From Bacteroidales bacterium (GTDB taxonomy: Bacteria; Bacteroidota; Bacteroidia; Bacteroidales; UBA932), in contig JAFYZZ010000042.1 of NCBI GenBank assembly GCA_017548445.1, positions 1-13,957 on the forward strand: DNA of 13,957 nt, given 5' to 3'. The position numbers and the translations under genes were made by a program. Within the stretch, counting starts at the first letter, position 1; every line of letters begins with the position of its first letter. Under the pieces are notes generated by a model, which worked only from the letters and a program-made list of their open reading frames with translations, was not told where the DNA came from and did not search any database. Below, piece by piece: positions 12,607-13,957 of this stretch.

Positions 12607-13957
12607 CACTCGCATTATCTCTTATCATTCTCAGCACCGTCATCGCCCTCGGAAAGATACTCGGCCGGTGCAAACTGTTTGGAATTTCACTCGGCGTCAC
12701 CTGGATCCTCTTCGTCGGGATCGTGTTCGCCCATTATGGATATAATCTCGATCCGCAGCTGCTGCATTTCGTCAAGGAATTCGGCCTGATCCTCTTTGTC
12801 TATTCCATCGGCATGCAGGTCGGCCCCAGTTTCTTCTCGAGCTTCCGCTCCGGCGGCGTCAAACTGAACCTCCTGGCCACGCTCCTGGTCCTTTGCGGCG
12901 TGGCAGTCACCTGTATTCTCACCAAGGTCACCGGAACGGATCCGGCCACGATGGTTGGCGTGATGTCCGGAGCCGTGACCAACACTCCCGGCCTTGGTGC
13001 CGCGCAGCAAGCCTATGCAGACGCGACCGGCGGCGACCCGTCGAGTATCGCGCAAGGCTATGCTGTCGCTTACCCCCTGGGTGTCGTAGGCTGCATTCTT
13101 TCCTTCATTCTCCTGAAAAACTTCTTTAAGAAGGAAGAGAAGCCGCAGCCCGTCTCCCGTCAGAGTGAGATGTCCGACACCCAGGTTTCCGGTAAGCTGG
13201 TCCAGCGCAAGATCAGCATCTCCAAGCGGAAACTGAACGGCGCCGTGCTCGGCAAGCTGGAATTCGACAAATATATGGGAGTGACCATCACCAAGATCCG
13301 CCGCGCGGGCATCGAGCTCACGCCGGGCCCCGACGCCATCCTGCAGATGGGCGACGTGCTGACCGTCGTGGGCAGCGAGCCGGCCGTGGCCGGGATGGAG
13401 AAGGTGCTGGGCAATTCGATCAAGCGGCTCGACGAGCCGAACCTGATTGCCATCTTCGCGGGCATCGCGCTGGGTTGCGCCCTGGGCAGCATTCCGATCC
13501 ATTTCCCGGGCATCCCCCAGCCGGTCAAGCTCGGCCTGGCGGGCGGCCCGCTCATCGTGGCCATCCTGATCAGCTGCTTCTGCCCGCGCTTCAAGGTCGT
13601 GACCTACATCACGACGAGCGCCAACCTGATGATCCGGGAGATCGGCATCTCGCTGTTCCTCGCCTGCGTCGGGCTGGAAGCGGGCGCCGGCTTCGTGGAC
13701 ACGATCGTCAACAAGGGCGGCCTGCTCTGGATCGCCTACGGCGCCATCATTACCGTCGTACCCATCCTGACCTGCGGCCTGATCGGCAAATTCTTCTTCA
13801 AGCTTCGCTACAACACGCTGATCGGCGTCCTGTCGGGCGCCAGCACGAACCCGCCGGCACTCGCCTTCGCCGGCGAGCAGGACAAGAACAGCGACGAAGC
13901 GGCCGTCGGCTACGCGACGGTCTATCCCCTGACCATGTTCCTGCGGGTCCTCGCCGC
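12603..13957 (+). CDS. AspT/YidE-type antiporter (partial, cut by window end)
   Basis: An inner-membrane transporter of the aspartate:alanine exchanger family (YidE/YbjL duplication type). The first 451 residues are present and the frame runs off the end; related proteins are usually about 550 long. The two halves repeat the family signature: [20 protein letters not shown] at about 119-138 and [19 protein letters not shown] at about 408-426, each followed by GYAxxYPL ([18 protein letters not shown]). A cytoplasmic loop between the halves carries one TrkA-C/RCK-C-like domain at about 210-272 ([21 protein letters not shown]), whereas many relatives have two. The start ATG overlaps the lysR stop. 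Its role is probably exchange or export of an amino acid or dicarboxylate under LysR control; the substrate is unknown. Confidence 0.92.
   Translation, partial: MTLALSLIILSTVIALGKILGRCKLFGISLGVTWILFVGIVFAHYGYNLDPQLLHFVKEFGLILFVYSIGMQVGPSFFSSFRSGGVKLNLLATLLVLCGVAVTCILTKVTGTDPATMVGVMSGAVTNTPGLGAAQQAYADATGGDPSSIAQGYAVAYPLGVVGCILSFILLKNFFKKEEKPQPVSRQSEMSDTQVSGKLVQRKISISKRKLNGAVLGKLEFDKYMGVTITKIRRAGIELTPGPDAILQMGDVLTVVGSEPAVAGMEKVLGNSIKRLDEPNLIAIFAGIALGCALGSIPIHFPGIPQPVKLGLAGGPLIVAILISCFCPRFKVVTYITTSANLMIREIGISLFLACVGLEAGAGFVDTIVNKGGLLWIAYGAIITVVPILTCGLIGKFFFKLRYNTLIGVLSGASTNPPALAFAGEQDKNSDEAAVGYATVYPLTMFLRVLA

Noticed and set aside
12687..13502. 271-codon minus-strand frame opposite the antiporter
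   Set aside because: The plus strand encodes a clear AspT/YidE-type transporter; the minus-strand product is an Asp/His/Gly-rich shadow.

Overview
The window reads as a GC-rich member of the Bacteroidales (Bacteroidota), probably a gut or rumen type. The main evidence is the promoter grammar. Most transcription units are preceded by a -7 box of the form TAnnTTTG or TAnnTTCG with a TTTG-like -33 box 19-20 bases upstream, as used by the Bacteroidota primary sigma factor. Starts are preceded by A-rich sequence rather than strong Shine-Dalgarno sites. Gene content fits: exported proteins of unknown function, a SulP transporter, and an AspT/YidE-type antiporter next to a LysR regulator. No rRNA, tRNA, CRISPR array, transposase or integrase is visible.

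Layout, left to right. (1) Bases 1-210: a GC-rich segment with nested inverted repeats, then the promoter and palindromic operator of a PadR-type repressor. (2) 211-1107: PadR regulator and a DUF2812 membrane protein, separated by 6 bases. (3) 1343-2035: an alpha/beta hydrolase whose promoter sits so close to its ATG that the mRNA should be leaderless or nearly so. A strong bidirectional terminator separates it from the next, convergent operon. (4) 5636-2094, minus strand: AraC regulator, DUF6273 lipoprotein, exported protein of unknown function. (5) 5858-7151, plus strand: two exported proteins of unknown function, each with its own promoter. The region between AraC and the first of these is rich in inverted repeats. 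(6) 7275-8960: SulP-STAS anion transporter with a hairpin in its 5' leader and a strong terminator. (7) 9162-11209: a lower-GC segment with a 611-residue protein (three related beta-type modules and a C-terminal papain/C39-like cysteine peptidase-like domain) and a 42-residue protein, closed by a terminator. Its promoter is built into the SulP terminator. (8) 11307-13957: promoter(s), a 66-residue membrane protein, a LysR regulator and, overlapping it by ATGA, a YidE/AspT-type antiporter cut by the window end.

How the genes work together. PadR probably represses its own operon and so controls the DUF2812 protein. AraC probably controls its own operon and perhaps the divergent exported protein, suggesting a cell-surface response of unknown purpose. 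LysR probably controls the antiporter translationally coupled to it. The most unusual locus is the 611-residue peptidase-like protein with its small downstream partner. It differs in base use from its neighbours, has no export signal and does not match a system I can name.
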